Shown: piece after piece, positions 27,044 to 35,219 of the stretch
Layout of the letters: every line of letters begins with the position of its first letter
Numbering within the stretch: position 1 is the stretch's first letter
Assembly: GCA_017470605.1 (NCBI GenBank)
Contig: JAFUYH010000017.1
Coordinates: 62,001-126,000 of the forward strand
Direction of reading: 5' to 3'
Source of the DNA: Treponema sp.
GTDB taxonomy: Bacteria; Spirochaetota; Spirochaetia; Treponematales; Treponemataceae
Length of the DNA stretch: 64,000 nucleotides
The notes under the pieces: model-generated
The model's database searches: none
What the model was told of the DNA's origin: nothing
What the model saw: the letters and a program-made list of their open reading frames with translations, nothing else
Translations under genes and position numbers: made by a program

Positions 27044-27919
27044 TTACATTTCCACAGTCTGAATCAAGGCAGAAATTGAGCGGTCTGAAAAGTCGCCTTT
27101 TTCTGCCATTTTTTTGATTTCTTCCGGCTTGTACTTTGATTCAGGGTAAACTACAACTACTGCCTTGTCGCCATTCTGCAGGAAGTTTGATTCTCCCCAG
27201 GCTGTGTAGCGGGTTGCACCGATTGAGACCAGTATGCGTGATGGGTGGCCTGCGACTACAAGATAGCTGTGAATGTCTTCTGCAGGACCTTCGTTCTTCT
27301 GGTGATTGAATTTGTCTAGCAGCCAGTCGGTGAGTTTTTTGTAGATGTAGCTGTAGTTGCGGACTGCTGAGTTTTCGCCGTAGTCGTAAATTTCGCCATT
27401 TCTGATAAGGAAGCTTGCAATTCGGTAGTCGTTGAGATTGCTCTTTTCTGTGAAGTCTGTAGAATCGAAGGTTATCTGATTTTCTGAAAAGCCCTTTGTG
27501 CAGCTTCCCCAATTTTTCTTTTCGCTGATTTTCTTTGCGCCCTGTTTACGGATTGAGCAGTCGTTAGAGGCGCCAAAGCTTACTGGTGTCAAGCCTGTGA
27601 GGGTGTCGCCCTGCCATGTCGCATCAAAGATGATTGCGCATTCAGGTTCAATCTGCAGCTTTTCTTCGCCTTTTGGAAAAATTATGCGTTTGGGGTCAAA
27701 TGGAAAGATTGTGAGAAATTCTGGAATTACTGAAGCGTCAGAGTCCGAATTTGCCACTTTTTTCGGTAAAAAAGTCGGAAAAATGGCCTTTGGAGCGTTT
27801 TGCTCGAGCGTCTTAACGTTTTTGAAATCAGCGGCTTCTCCAGCCTGTTCCAGATGTCCTGTAAAATTTCCTGCCACACCGAAGCATGGAATATCATTTG
27901 TGTCGTAAAAGTTTTGCAT
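27044..27919 (-). CDS. DUF5718-like protein (FAH-like fold suspected)
   Basis: 291 aa from the ATG at 27919, which has AGGGAA 6 nt upstream. A longer reading to 27997 would run through two hairpin repeats and is rejected. The N-terminus CFGVAGNFTGHLEQAGEA and the segment IEPECAIIFD, later FGASNDCSIRKQGAKKI, recall fumarylacetoacetate-hydrolase-like proteins; I associate them with DUF5718, from memory and unverified. No signal peptide is seen. The gene runs opposite to the ATP-grasp gene. It has the GC-richer codon style of its surroundings. Confidence 0.7.
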   Translation of the reverse strand: MQNFYDTNDIPCFGVAGNFTGHLEQAGEAADFKNVKTLEQNAPKAIFPTFLPKKVANSDSDASVIPEFLTIFPFDPKRIIFPKGEEKLQIEPECAIIFDATWQGDTLTGLTPVSFGASNDCSIRKQGAKKISEKKNWGSCTKGFSENQITFDSTDFTEKSNLNDYRIASFLIRNGEIYDYGENSAVRNYSYIYKKLTDWLLDKFNHQKNEGPAEDIHSYLVVAGHPSRILVSIGATRYTAWGESNFLQNGDKAVVVVYPESKYKPEEIKKMAEKGDFSDRSISALIQTVEM

Positions 27920-27933
27920 AATATCTTCCCTTA

Positions 27934-27960
27934 CGGTCATTGAGCCTGTCGAAATGACCG
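27934..27960. repeat. Hairpin repeat copy 2
   Basis: CGGTCATT / GAGCCTGTCGA / AATGACCG: a perfect 8-bp stem whose sequence differs from copy 1 on both sides, with the same 11-nt loop. It is intergenic, upstream of the DUF5718-like gene. Confidence 0.9.
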
Positions 27961-27978
27961 CAGAAGTCAATCGTAGCT

Positions 27979-28001
27979 GTGGTTTCGACAAGCTCAACCA
28001 C
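27979..28001. repeat. Hairpin repeat copy 3 (inverted orientation)
   Basis: GTGGTT / TCGACAAGCTC / AACCAC. It is the reverse orientation of the family, with one loop change (A for G). It lies 18 bp from copy 2, so the pair fills most of the gap between the FemX-like gene and the DUF5718-like gene. Confidence 0.88.
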
Positions 28002-28006
28002 CGGAT

Positions 28007-29341
28007 TTATCTTCCCTTCAGTTTCTTAATCACCTTTTTATGCCAGAAGGCGCGGAGTTTTTCTGCGGCGCTGTAAAGTCCATAAACTGCCTTCAAAGGC
28101 ACATCCCAGCTGCCTGTGCGGTGGATGTTCTTTCCGCCAAAGTTTGCCTTGAACATATAAAGGCCGTGCATCGGGTGATTTTCGTCCTTGCCCTCTGGCG
28201 GCATTCCGTACATATCGTAAACTTTGCTGCCGTATGCTTTTGCATCCTTCATTGCCGTCCACTGCAAAAGATGATTTGGCATTAGGTTGCGTTTATTGTT
28301 GCTGCTGGCTCCGTAAAGGTAAATTGCCTCGTCGTGGCTGAAAAGTGTCATGATGGATGCAATTTCTTCACCCTCGTGTTCTGCAATGTAAAGGCTGATT
28401 ACAGGGACGTCTTTGCCGGCGGCAACTTCTTCTGCGGAGGATTTAATAAGGTCTGCATAATATTCCTTTGCGTGACTTGCATTGCCGTCGCGGGCATTGG
28501 TAATCTTTGTAAGCTCGTAAAATTTGTCTATTTTTTCAGACAGATTAATATCATTTCCTAAGTAGCGGTGAATTACCACGCCCTTTCTTTCGCTGAGTCT
28601 GATATTATAACGCCACTTCTGATGCATTCTGGCAAGAATTTCATCTTCACTTGCAGTAAGGTCAACCTGAGTAGTATCAGGCGGCTGAATATCAACCTTA
28701 TTTTTTTTCACTTTCAGCCGGTCTGCATAGGCAACAGTTTTTACGCCAAAATTAAATGTGTCGCGGTCTTCAGGACTTGCAAAAGCGACATCAGGGTCAA
28801 AACGGATTACAATTGTGTTTTTAGGAAGATAAGGCTTTAAGGCAAAGGCAAGTTCTTCCAGCAGATGAGTAAATTCAATTGCCTGAGTTTCCGGCGTAAT
28901 AATTTCCTGATTGATTATGGAAGTTTCGGTGGTTGAGCCTGTCGAAACTACCGCAGATTCAGTATTGTTTTCATCTTCAAAAGCCTTATCCAGAACCTCT
29001 TCTGGAGTGCATTCATAAGGAAGTTCCGGCATTAAAGGAATATAGGCAATGCTGAACATTCCTTTTGCAAAAGAGCGGTTCAATACGGCAAGTTCAAAAC
29101 TTTTATGAAGGGCTTTAAGCCCGTCTGGGCCAGTCCCCATGCCTTCTGAACGCCTGCACTCTCCGCGCTCAGAAGCCTGTTTTTCGGAAGGCTCGACACC
29201 TTCAATTTCATAATCTACAATAAAACGCCGGTAAGTCCATCCATGACGGCTCTTAAACTGACACCAGAAGGGAGTCTGCAAAAACGAGCCTCCGTTCGGC
29301 TTTTCTGATATATCTGTTTGCTTAATTTCAAATTTATACAT
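28007..29341 (-). CDS. FemABX-family peptidoglycan bridge ligase-like protein
   Basis: 444 aa from the ATG at 29341; a TTG 24 nt upstream is less likely. It has the double-GNAT FemABX arrangement: TPFWCQFKSRHGWTYRRFIV at the start; WRYNIRLSERKGVVIH; FYELTKITNARDG; then SIMTLFSHDEAIYLYGASSN and the terminal HGLYMFKANFGGK. FemX-like enzymes add the first amino acid of the peptidoglycan cross-bridge from aminoacyl-tRNA. No coiled-coil arm is evident. A hairpin repeat (28927-28953) is translated as VVSTGSTT around residue 130. The gene's C-terminal half is visibly GC-richer than the N-terminal half. Confidence 0.85.
   Translation of the reverse strand: MYKFEIKQTDISEKPNGGSFLQTPFWCQFKSRHGWTYRRFIVDYEIEGVEPSEKQASERGECRRSEGMGTGPDGLKALHKSFELAVLNRSFAKGMFSIAYIPLMPELPYECTPEEVLDKAFEDENNTESAVVSTGSTTETSIINQEIITPETQAIEFTHLLEELAFALKPYLPKNTIVIRFDPDVAFASPEDRDTFNFGVKTVAYADRLKVKKNKVDIQPPDTTQVDLTASEDEILARMHQKWRYNIRLSERKGVVIHRYLGNDINLSEKIDKFYELTKITNARDGNASHAKEYYADLIKSSAEEVAAGKDVPVISLYIAEHEGEEIASIMTLFSHDEAIYLYGASSNNKRNLMPNHLLQWTAMKDAKAYGSKVYDMYGMPPEGKDENHPMHGLYMFKANFGGKNIHRTGSWDVPLKAVYGLYSAAEKLRAFWHKKVIKKLKGR
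28927..28953. repeat. Hairpin repeat copy 4, in frame inside FemX-like gene
   Basis: CGGTGGTT / GAGCCTGTCGA / AACTACCG: an 8-bp stem including one G-T pair, with the invariant loop. On the coding (minus) strand it reads VVSTGSTT, without a stop. Confidence 0.9.
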
Positions 29342-29347
29342 AAAAAC

Positions 29348-29356
29348 AGTATAGCA
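29348..29356 (-). promoter_or_regulatory. Extended -10 promoter of FemX-like gene, predicted leaderless
   Basis: Minus strand TGC-TATACT (29348-29353 is the hexamer), then GTTTTT and the ATG. No Shine-Dalgarno sequence and no convincing -35 are present, as expected for an extended -10 promoter. Confidence 0.5.
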
Positions 29357-29373
29357 TTTTTTCAAGGCTCTTA

Positions 29374-30492
29374 CTATTCCCCGTTCACCCGGGCATCAGC
29401 CTTTTGAATGGCGGTAAGAAATTCCAGGCGGGAAAGGCTTTGCTGGGGGAAAAAGTTGCGGCCGTCTGGCAGATCCATAAACTCGTTTTCTATCATACCA
29501 AGCACTGCGTCAAAGTCCGGGTTATCTGATGAAACATCAGCAACAGGGCTTTTTGTGCGGCCGGATTTTTTATAGCGGTCAGAATATTTTGTTGCAAGGC
29601 TTTTATCACCCAGAGCATTTACGTAAAGTTTCCAGATAAACCGGGCACATAAACTGCGGCTTACGGGAGTGGAAAAGTCATAATTACCGTCTGTAAAGTC
29701 CAGACGTTCTATAAGCTCTTTTTTCTGACGGTTGTTCAGGGCTGCCTTTCCGCTCAGGCTTTCAAGCAAAGAAGTATTGCTTCTGGTAAGGTTTACCATA
29801 TCTTCAAGTGTCAGGATTTCCGTAAGGTTTACGCTTAAAGACTCACTGTCTGCCCCGCGGCCAGAAACTGAATAAAGGTTCCAGACATAATCACGCAGCT
29901 GACTGTAAGCAGAACGGTAACTGCTTTCTGAATTCCCCAAAAGAAGAAAGGCATTGTCAAAAGCTGCAACAGAATCTGCATAGCGGCCCATTTTATAAAG
30001 AATCTTGCCTTGTTCCATCTGCAGGACATAATTTTTTGAATCTCCGCGCAAAAGAAGGTCAATACGATTCAGACTGTCTTCCTGGCTTTTTTCCAGCCGG
30101 CTTCCAAGAAGAAGAACGTACCAGTCCCCGGCCTGAAGTTTTCTGGCGGCGGCAAAATCAGTCTGGGCGGCAGAGACCTTACCTGAAATTACATTTAAAA
30201 GACCGCGCAAAGCCGTAAGGCGGGCAAGAACGGCAGGCTCTGTAATCGTTACGGAAGAAGAATAGGTGTCTATCTGCTTTATAAGAGAGTTTATTTGCGA
30301 AGCCGGAACAGATTTTTCGATGCAGTCCTTTACATCAATCATAATAAAGAGATTTTCATATTCTTCTATTGAACTAAAAATCACTGCATTTTCACTGCTG
30401 TCTACATAAATATCCTGCTGTAAGGTAGCACAGGAAGAAAAAAGTGCTGCAAAAATCAAAAATCCGCAAGTAAAAATCAAAGTTTTTTTCAT
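29374..30492 (-). CDS. TPR-like lipoprotein
   Basis: 372 aa. The lipoprotein signal ends at FSSC (Cys21). The mature part is helical, with a tetratrico-like hairpin at VLQMEQGKILYKMGRYADSV followed by AAFDNAFLLLGN. The rest is alpha-helical and unassigned; the last 30 residues (FFPQQSLSRLEFLTAIQKAD) resemble an S-layer-homology-like tail only weakly. It overlaps the upstream large anchored protein gene by 4 nt, so the pair is made together and may form an envelope complex. Confidence 0.78.
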   Translation of the reverse strand: MKKTLIFTCGFLIFAALFSSCATLQQDIYVDSSENAVIFSSIEEYENLFIMIDVKDCIEKSVPASQINSLIKQIDTYSSSVTITEPAVLARLTALRGLLNVISGKVSAAQTDFAAARKLQAGDWYVLLLGSRLEKSQEDSLNRIDLLLRGDSKNYVLQMEQGKILYKMGRYADSVAAFDNAFLLLGNSESSYRSAYSQLRDYVWNLYSVSGRGADSESLSVNLTEILTLEDMVNLTRSNTSLLESLSGKAALNNRQKKELIERLDFTDGNYDFSTPVSRSLCARFIWKLYVNALGDKSLATKYSDRYKKSGRTKSPVADVSSDNPDFDAVLGMIENEFMDLPDGRNFFPQQSLSRLEFLTAIQKADARVNGE

Positions 30493-33146
30493 AAATTGTA
30501 CCCCGCAAGATTATTATCAAAAGTGATTACCAGTAAATCATTCTTTTTGTCGCCGTTTATATCAAAGAAAACAGGATTTCCAAAGCCCGCAAGAGGAAAA
30601 CCGCAAAGCATTTCCAAAGAAGAATCAAAACCGTACATAATGTTTCCATCTCCTGTAACAAAAATCTCTGTCTTTTTGTCATTATCATAATCTGCAACCG
30701 TAATCTTGCCTGATTTTGCAGAAAAATAAGGAATCTTTACAGACTCAACCTGACCGCTAAGGCTTACGCGGCTTAGCTGACCTTCAGATGAAAGGGCAAA
30801 AAGCGCTCCCTCTGAATATTTTACATTTGTGTAATAAAGGCCTTCTAACTGCAGGGGGAAATTTTCCACAAGCTGCATGTTTTCATCATAAAGATACAAA
30901 AGTCCTGACTGAGTTATCATGGCGATGTATTCAGCCTTTCCTTCCTTAAAAATGCATGGGGAGCCGTAGGCAATGCCTTCCAGTTCAAGAGGATGTTCGC
31001 CGGTAAGGGAAAGCTGATTTTTAAACACATGGATTCCGCCAAAAAATCCTTTTTCATAAAAAGCAATAGTGGAATTCTGAGGAGAGTCAAGGGTGGCAGG
31101 GGCACTAAGAACAGGGTCTAAAGCCTCTGTTTCTACAAGAGTAACATTCCCGTCTGCGGAAACAAAATGCAGGGAAGAATCTTCATCACATAGCAGAAGT
31201 TTTGAATCTGATTCAACAGGCGGGCATGAAAGATTCACGCCGGTTAAAAGCGGAAAGCCAGACTGTATTTCAAGCTCCTGATTCAAAAGATAGACAAGTC
31301 CTTCTTTTGTAACCGCCCAAAGAGATTCCTTATCACTTGCAGCAAGAATATAGCGCAAATCATCAAAATGCTTTTCTGTAATAGAAAAATCAGAAAGATT
31401 CAGGCTTTTCAGATTTCCGCCCTGCTCCAGCCAGCAGACGCTGTGCTTTTTTTTGGACTCCAGCAGAATCAGAGTGCTTTGAGCCTTGCCTTCCAGCTTC
31501 ATAGGAAAGCCCGCTACATTCTGCAGAGAAGATTTTTCTACGGCGGCGGCCTGCAGCTGAACAGTAAGTTTTCCGCCGGAAACATTCAGATCCATGCGGC
31601 CGATGTTGTAAAGGCGCAGGACATTCTGAAGGGCAGATTTTCCGCTCAAAAAGAAAGGAAGGCTTCGTTCAAGATTATAAAAAAGGCTCATGGAAGACTG
31701 GGGACTTTGTTTTGAAGAAACCCGCTTCCAGTTTTCACTTTTTGAAAGCCTTGTATTTCTTTTTACTGAATAATTAAGGGAAATCAGATTTTCCGGAGAC
31801 TGAGAAAAATAAATGAAATCATCTTTTACAAGAAAATATGGCATCTGCAGGTTAAAGCCGAACATATTTAAAAGTGAAGTAAAAAATGGCGGAATTTCTA
31901 TGCAAGGCAGGCGCACGCCGTCCATAAGCAGGCTATCATTTGTCTGAAGGATGATTGAAGAAAAGACTGTTTCAAAAATCTCCTTACGTTTTTTTTCATC
32001 ACTTATTTTTATTGCAATGACAGGCTCTGCCTTGCCTTCTATTCCGAATACCGCAAACTGGTCTCCAGTCCATGAAAAAAGCACGTCTTCCAGAGACTTA
32101 TGAAAAATCATATTGCTGAAAGACTGGGCTTTATTCCAGTTTTCTTCAAAATGCTTTTCTGCAGGCAGGGCTTTTGCGGCGGCATTTTTTATCTCTTCAA
32201 GGGAGCCTGCAGAAATGAGTGTGTAATACTGTACAGACTGAGGCAATTTTGGAAGAAGGGTCGGTACAGCAGAATCCCGGGCAAGAAGGAGAAGCACAGG
32301 ATTTACAGTCTCCTCGCCTTTCAAATTGTCCGGCAGAGAAAAAGGCAGTTCAATTTTAAGGTTAAAATCTGAATCTGATATTCCAAAATTTAAGAGAGCC
32401 AGTTCATTTTCATCCAGAGCCTGAGAAATGGCGGCGGCATAAGGATTTTCTTCAAGTCCCGAAAAAAGAGCCATAAGTTTTCTGCTGTCTGCCACAATCT
32501 GTAATGGCTCTTCAAGTTTTCCTTCCATTGCCGCAAGTTCTTTTTCTGAATGTGAGTCTCGGGCATTAAAGTTCAGACAGGACAAAAAGGCCTGGTCAGA
32601 AAAAATCAGCAGAAGATTTTTATGGAAGGCAAAATATGTTGTGTCATTAAACTTAAAATATGAATATGAATCACTTTTAATATATGTAAATTTTTCAGGA
32701 TATTTCCAGCGCAAAAAATAAGGAACCAGGCGGGAAAGGCCCGCAAGAAAGCCTGTATCTAAAACCGCAACATAGCCATTTTCGTAAAGAGCGGCATCAA
32801 TCCTTCTTTGCAGGGCTTTCTGAACAAGAGGATTTTCCCGCAGGGAAGAGGTTTTCAGTTTAAGATACAATTCGCGGTAAGTGCTGAATTCAGGTGTAGA
32901 AAGAATTACCTGCACCGCTTCCACATCAAGCAGAGGTGAAAGAGTGTCCCATGCAGAATCTGTACGCAGAAAAACTGCATAATCTGCAGGGATTGCCTGG
33001 GAAGAAGCCGTTCTGTCAAAGGAAGCAAATGTAAACCATGCGGCCAGACAGATAAGGATTATGAGGATAATGATAAACAGGGCTTTTATAAAGCGAAGGA
33101 TAAATGACAGGGGATTTTTCGTCTCAACATTTTTGTTTTCTTCCAT
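30489..33146 (-). CDS. Large membrane-anchored protein with C-terminal FG-GAP/VCBS-like repeats
   Basis: 885 aa. A single N-terminal anchor (about 16-42) is followed by a long extracytoplasmic region (to about 560), which includes patterns of DUF3352-type proteins (ADYAVFLRTDSAWD; YVAVLDTG). The C-terminal third is a beta-propeller-like repeat region. Its last units carry calcium-loop sequences DYDNDKKTEIFV and DINGDKKNDLLV, typical of FG-GAP/VCBS repeats. Probably an envelope protein facing the periplasm. The ATG has no ribosome site and sits 6 nt after TATAAT. It is transcribed with the TPR-like lipoprotein. No named family is claimed for the middle part. Confidence 0.78.
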   Translation of the reverse strand: MEENKNVETKNPLSFILRFIKALFIIILIILICLAAWFTFASFDRTASSQAIPADYAVFLRTDSAWDTLSPLLDVEAVQVILSTPEFSTYRELYLKLKTSSLRENPLVQKALQRRIDAALYENGYVAVLDTGFLAGLSRLVPYFLRWKYPEKFTYIKSDSYSYFKFNDTTYFAFHKNLLLIFSDQAFLSCLNFNARDSHSEKELAAMEGKLEEPLQIVADSRKLMALFSGLEENPYAAAISQALDENELALLNFGISDSDFNLKIELPFSLPDNLKGEETVNPVLLLLARDSAVPTLLPKLPQSVQYYTLISAGSLEEIKNAAAKALPAEKHFEENWNKAQSFSNMIFHKSLEDVLFSWTGDQFAVFGIEGKAEPVIAIKISDEKKRKEIFETVFSSIILQTNDSLLMDGVRLPCIEIPPFFTSLLNMFGFNLQMPYFLVKDDFIYFSQSPENLISLNYSVKRNTRLSKSENWKRVSSKQSPQSSMSLFYNLERSLPFFLSGKSALQNVLRLYNIGRMDLNVSGGKLTVQLQAAAVEKSSLQNVAGFPMKLEGKAQSTLILLESKKKHSVCWLEQGGNLKSLNLSDFSITEKHFDDLRYILAASDKESLWAVTKEGLVYLLNQELEIQSGFPLLTGVNLSCPPVESDSKLLLCDEDSSLHFVSADGNVTLVETEALDPVLSAPATLDSPQNSTIAFYEKGFFGGIHVFKNQLSLTGEHPLELEGIAYGSPCIFKEGKAEYIAMITQSGLLYLYDENMQLVENFPLQLEGLYYTNVKYSEGALFALSSEGQLSRVSLSGQVESVKIPYFSAKSGKITVADYDNDKKTEIFVTGDGNIMYGFDSSLEMLCGFPLAGFGNPVFFDINGDKKNDLLVITFDNNLAGYNL

Positions 33147-33152
33147 GTTTTA

Positions 33153-33181
33153 ATTATAAGACAGACAAAAACACAATTCAA
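33153..33181 (-). promoter_or_regulatory. Promoter of large anchored protein gene, predicted leaderless
   Basis: Minus strand: TTGAAT (33176-33181), 17 nt, TATAAT (33153-33158), TAAAAC, ATG. This is the cleanest case in the window of a full promoter ending 6 nt before a start codon. Confidence 0.65.
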
Positions 33182-33193
33182 GTATAAATTACC

Positions 33194-33222
33194 TTGACAA
33201 AAGGCAAAGGCAGTTATAGCAT
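33194..33222 (+). promoter_or_regulatory. Promoter of GntR-controlled ABC operon
   Basis: TTGACA (33194-33199, perfect consensus), 17 nt, TAGCAT (33217-33222). The palindromic operator begins at the last two bases of the -10. Confidence 0.65.
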
Positions 33223-33245
33223 TGTGTATATCAGATATACACAAT
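33221..33245. promoter_or_regulatory. Perfect 25-bp palindromic operator, GntR/YtrA type
   Basis: ATTGTGTATAT-CAG-ATATACACAAT: 11-bp perfect arms around a 3-nt centre. It covers the -10 and the transcription start of the ABC operon, whose last gene encodes a GntR/YtrA-type repressor. YtrA-like regulators are known to autoregulate through GTGTA-like palindromes, so this is a likely autoregulatory site. Confidence 0.8.
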
Positions 33246-33305
33246 TATTTCTTACGCCAGCCGGCATCAGCTGCGATAGCGGAAAATTATGGAGGCAGAA
33301 AAAAA

Positions 33306-34145
33306 ATGCTTGCATTGAAAATTCAAAATCTTTGCAAAACCTATCCTTCTTTCAAACTGGATAATGTAAGTTTTGAACTTGAAAGCGGTTACATCATGGG
33401 CTTTATAGGAAGAAACGGAGCGGGCAAAACCACAACGCTAAAATCCATGCTGCAGTTTGTGCACCCGGATTCGGGAGACGTTTTTATAAACGGATTTGAT
33501 ATAAAAAAAGATGAATTTGCCGTAAAAAATTCCATTGGTTTTGTAAGCGGACTGGACGGTTTTTATAATTCAAAGAAAATTAAAGATGTTACAAAAGTCA
33601 CAAAAAGATTTTTTAACAGCTGGAACGACAGTCTTTACAATGAGCTGATTCAAAAATTTAATCTGGATCAGGAAAAGACAATCAAGACGCTTTCTGCAGG
33701 AATGAAGGTAAAATATCAGATTGCTCTTGCCATGTGCCATGATGCAAAACTTCTTATTCTTGACGAACCAACCAGCGGACTTGACCCGGTAAGCCGCGAC
33801 GAACTAGTCATGCTTTTTCAGGATTATGTTGCAGATGGAGAACATTCAATCCTCTTTTCTACACATATAACTTCTGACCTTGAAAAATGCGCCGACTACA
33901 TCACTTATATAAAAAACGGAAAGATTCTTAAAAGCAGTGATTCGGTTACCTTTAAGGAATCTTATCTTTTGGTCAGCGGAAAAAAGGATGACTTAACAGA
34001 AGAACTTAAGTCAAAAATTATCGGACTGCACGTTCATTCTCTGGGCTTTGAAGGAATGATTCTTTCTGAAGACAGGGAAAAGTTTTCTATGTGCGAAATT
34101 ACACAGCCAAGTCTTGAAGACATTATGGTTCACAATGAACGTTAA
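33306..34145 (+). CDS. ABC transporter ATPase of YtrA-controlled operon
   Basis: 279 aa from ATG 33306, with GGAGG 10 nt upstream; a longer frame to 33222 would run through the operator. Walker A is GRNGAGKT (35-42), the signature is LSAGMKVKYQIALA (an LSAGM variant of LSGGQ), Walker B is LLILDEPTSGLDP and the H-loop is STHIT. The degenerate signature is typical of YtrB/EcsA-like exporter ATPases. The C-terminal 60 residues are an unassigned regulatory tail. It pairs with the permease encoded 10 nt downstream. Likely function: export or envelope-stress defence, as in ytr operons. Confidence 0.9.
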   Translation: MLALKIQNLCKTYPSFKLDNVSFELESGYIMGFIGRNGAGKTTTLKSMLQFVHPDSGDVFINGFDIKKDEFAVKNSIGFVSGLDGFYNSKKIKDVTKVTKRFFNSWNDSLYNELIQKFNLDQEKTIKTLSAGMKVKYQIALAMCHDAKLLILDEPTSGLDPVSRDELVMLFQDYVADGEHSILFSTHITSDLEKCADYITYIKNGKILKSSDSVTFKESYLLVSGKKDDLTEELKSKIIGLHVHSLGFEGMILSEDREKFSMCEITQPSLEDIMVHNER

Positions 34146-34155
34146 GGAGAAAAAC

Positions 34156-34803
34156 ATGAAAAACTTTTTATACAAAGAATTCAAACTCTGTCTTGCACCT
34201 GTAAATTATATTTTTATTATATTTTCCACAATGATTTTGATTCCAAGCTACCCTTCTTATGTGCCCTTCTTTTATTTCACACTGAGTATTTTCTTCATTT
34301 TCAATAATTCAGAGCTGAATAAAGACATAGCATATTCAATGATTCTGCCGATTTCTAAAAAGCATATTGTAAAATCACGCTGCATCCTGGTCTGCGCTTA
34401 CGAAATACTCGGAATAATTTTTACAATTCCTTTTTCAATTCTGCACTCATTTATAGAAAAAAATCCTGCGGGAATAGATGCAAATCCTGCCTTTTACGGC
34501 CTTGTAATGATTCCCATTACGGTTTTTAACCTGATTTTCATTTCCGGCTACTATAAAAAAGCAGAAAAACCAGGCCTTCCTTTTCTTTTTGCAAGCATAA
34601 GCTACTGGCTTTTATACGCCCTGCTTGAATTCCCTTTCTGGGCATTTGGAAATTCAGCTCTTGTTTCTCTACTTGATTCCACATCTCCAGCAGATTTTAT
34701 AAAGCAGCTTCCTGTTTTATGCGGAGGAATAGTAATTTTTATTCTTGGCTGGCTTCTTACATACAAGATTTCTGCAAAGCGGTTTGAAAAAGTAGATTTA
34801 TAG
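34156..34803 (+). CDS. ABC-2-type permease
   Basis: 215 aa from ATG 34156, which has AAGGAGA 5 nt upstream. About six hydrophobic segments fill the chain. NSELNKDIAYSMILPISKKH is the cytoplasmic stretch typical of ABC-2 'DUF' permeases that accompany YtrB-like ATPases. It lies between its ATPase and the GntR regulator (5 nt to the latter). Substrate unknown. Confidence 0.82.
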   Translation: MKNFLYKEFKLCLAPVNYIFIIFSTMILIPSYPSYVPFFYFTLSIFFIFNNSELNKDIAYSMILPISKKHIVKSRCILVCAYEILGIIFTIPFSILHSFIEKNPAGIDANPAFYGLVMIPITVFNLIFISGYYKKAEKPGLPFLFASISYWLLYALLEFPFWAFGNSALVSLLDSTSPADFIKQLPVLCGGIVIFILGWLLTYKISAKRFEKVDL

Positions 34804-34808
34804 GGCTC

Positions 34809-35219
34809 ATGGATTTAGTAATAAACAAGGATTCGCAGGAGCCCATTTACAACCAGATTTACTTTCAGATAACAAGTCAGATTCTGAATCATTCGCTGAA
34901 AGCTGGTGAACAGCTTCCGACAATCAGAAGCATAGCGAACGAACTTAGAATCAGCGTAATTCCGGTAAAAATGGCCTGGGAAAGCCTTGAAAAAAACGGA
35001 TTCATCCTCACAAAAACTGGAAAAGGAACCTTTATTGCAGACATAACTTCCGACAGGCGGGACTTTCATAAATCAAAAGAAGCAGAAAAACTCGCCGAAC
35101 AGGCCTGCCGCAAAGCAAAGGAACTGGGTCTAACAGAGGATGAATTCATTCAGCTTATAAAAGAAAAATATACCTTCAACCCTGTTCTGCAGGGTAGCCC
35201 TACAGAACAGAACCTGTAG
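34809..35219 (+). CDS. GntR-family repressor, YtrA subfamily
   Basis: 136 aa. A winged helix-turn-helix fills the N-terminus: PIYNQIYFQITSQILNHSLK, then GEQLPTIRSIANELRIS and GKGTFI. A short helical tail (about 80-125) replaces the large effector domain, which defines the YtrA subfamily. It is the last gene of the operon it probably represses through the palindrome at 33221-33245. Its 3' end overlaps the convergent cyclase gene by 20 nt. Confidence 0.92.
   Translation: MDLVINKDSQEPIYNQIYFQITSQILNHSLKAGEQLPTIRSIANELRISVIPVKMAWESLEKNGFILTKTGKGTFIADITSDRRDFHKSKEAEKLAEQACRKAKELGLTEDEFIQLIKEKYTFNPVLQGSPTEQNL
35182..35210. other. Hairpin at convergent gene ends
   Basis: CTGTTCTG / C / AGGG / TAG / CCCT / A / CAGAACAG: 8 bp plus 4 bp with one mismatch and a 3-nt loop. 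It lies within the last codons of both the GntR gene and the convergent cyclase gene. No T-tract follows on either strand, so it may be a weak bidirectional terminator or an RNA-stability element. Confidence 0.45.

Noticed and set aside
27920-27997. Longer N-terminus for the DUF5718-like protein
   Set aside because: The extra residues are translated from two intergenic hairpin repeats, and a good ribosome site precedes the ATG at 27919.
33222-33305. Longer N-terminus for the ABC ATPase
   Set aside because: It would run through the operator and -10 region; GGAGG precedes the ATG at 33306.
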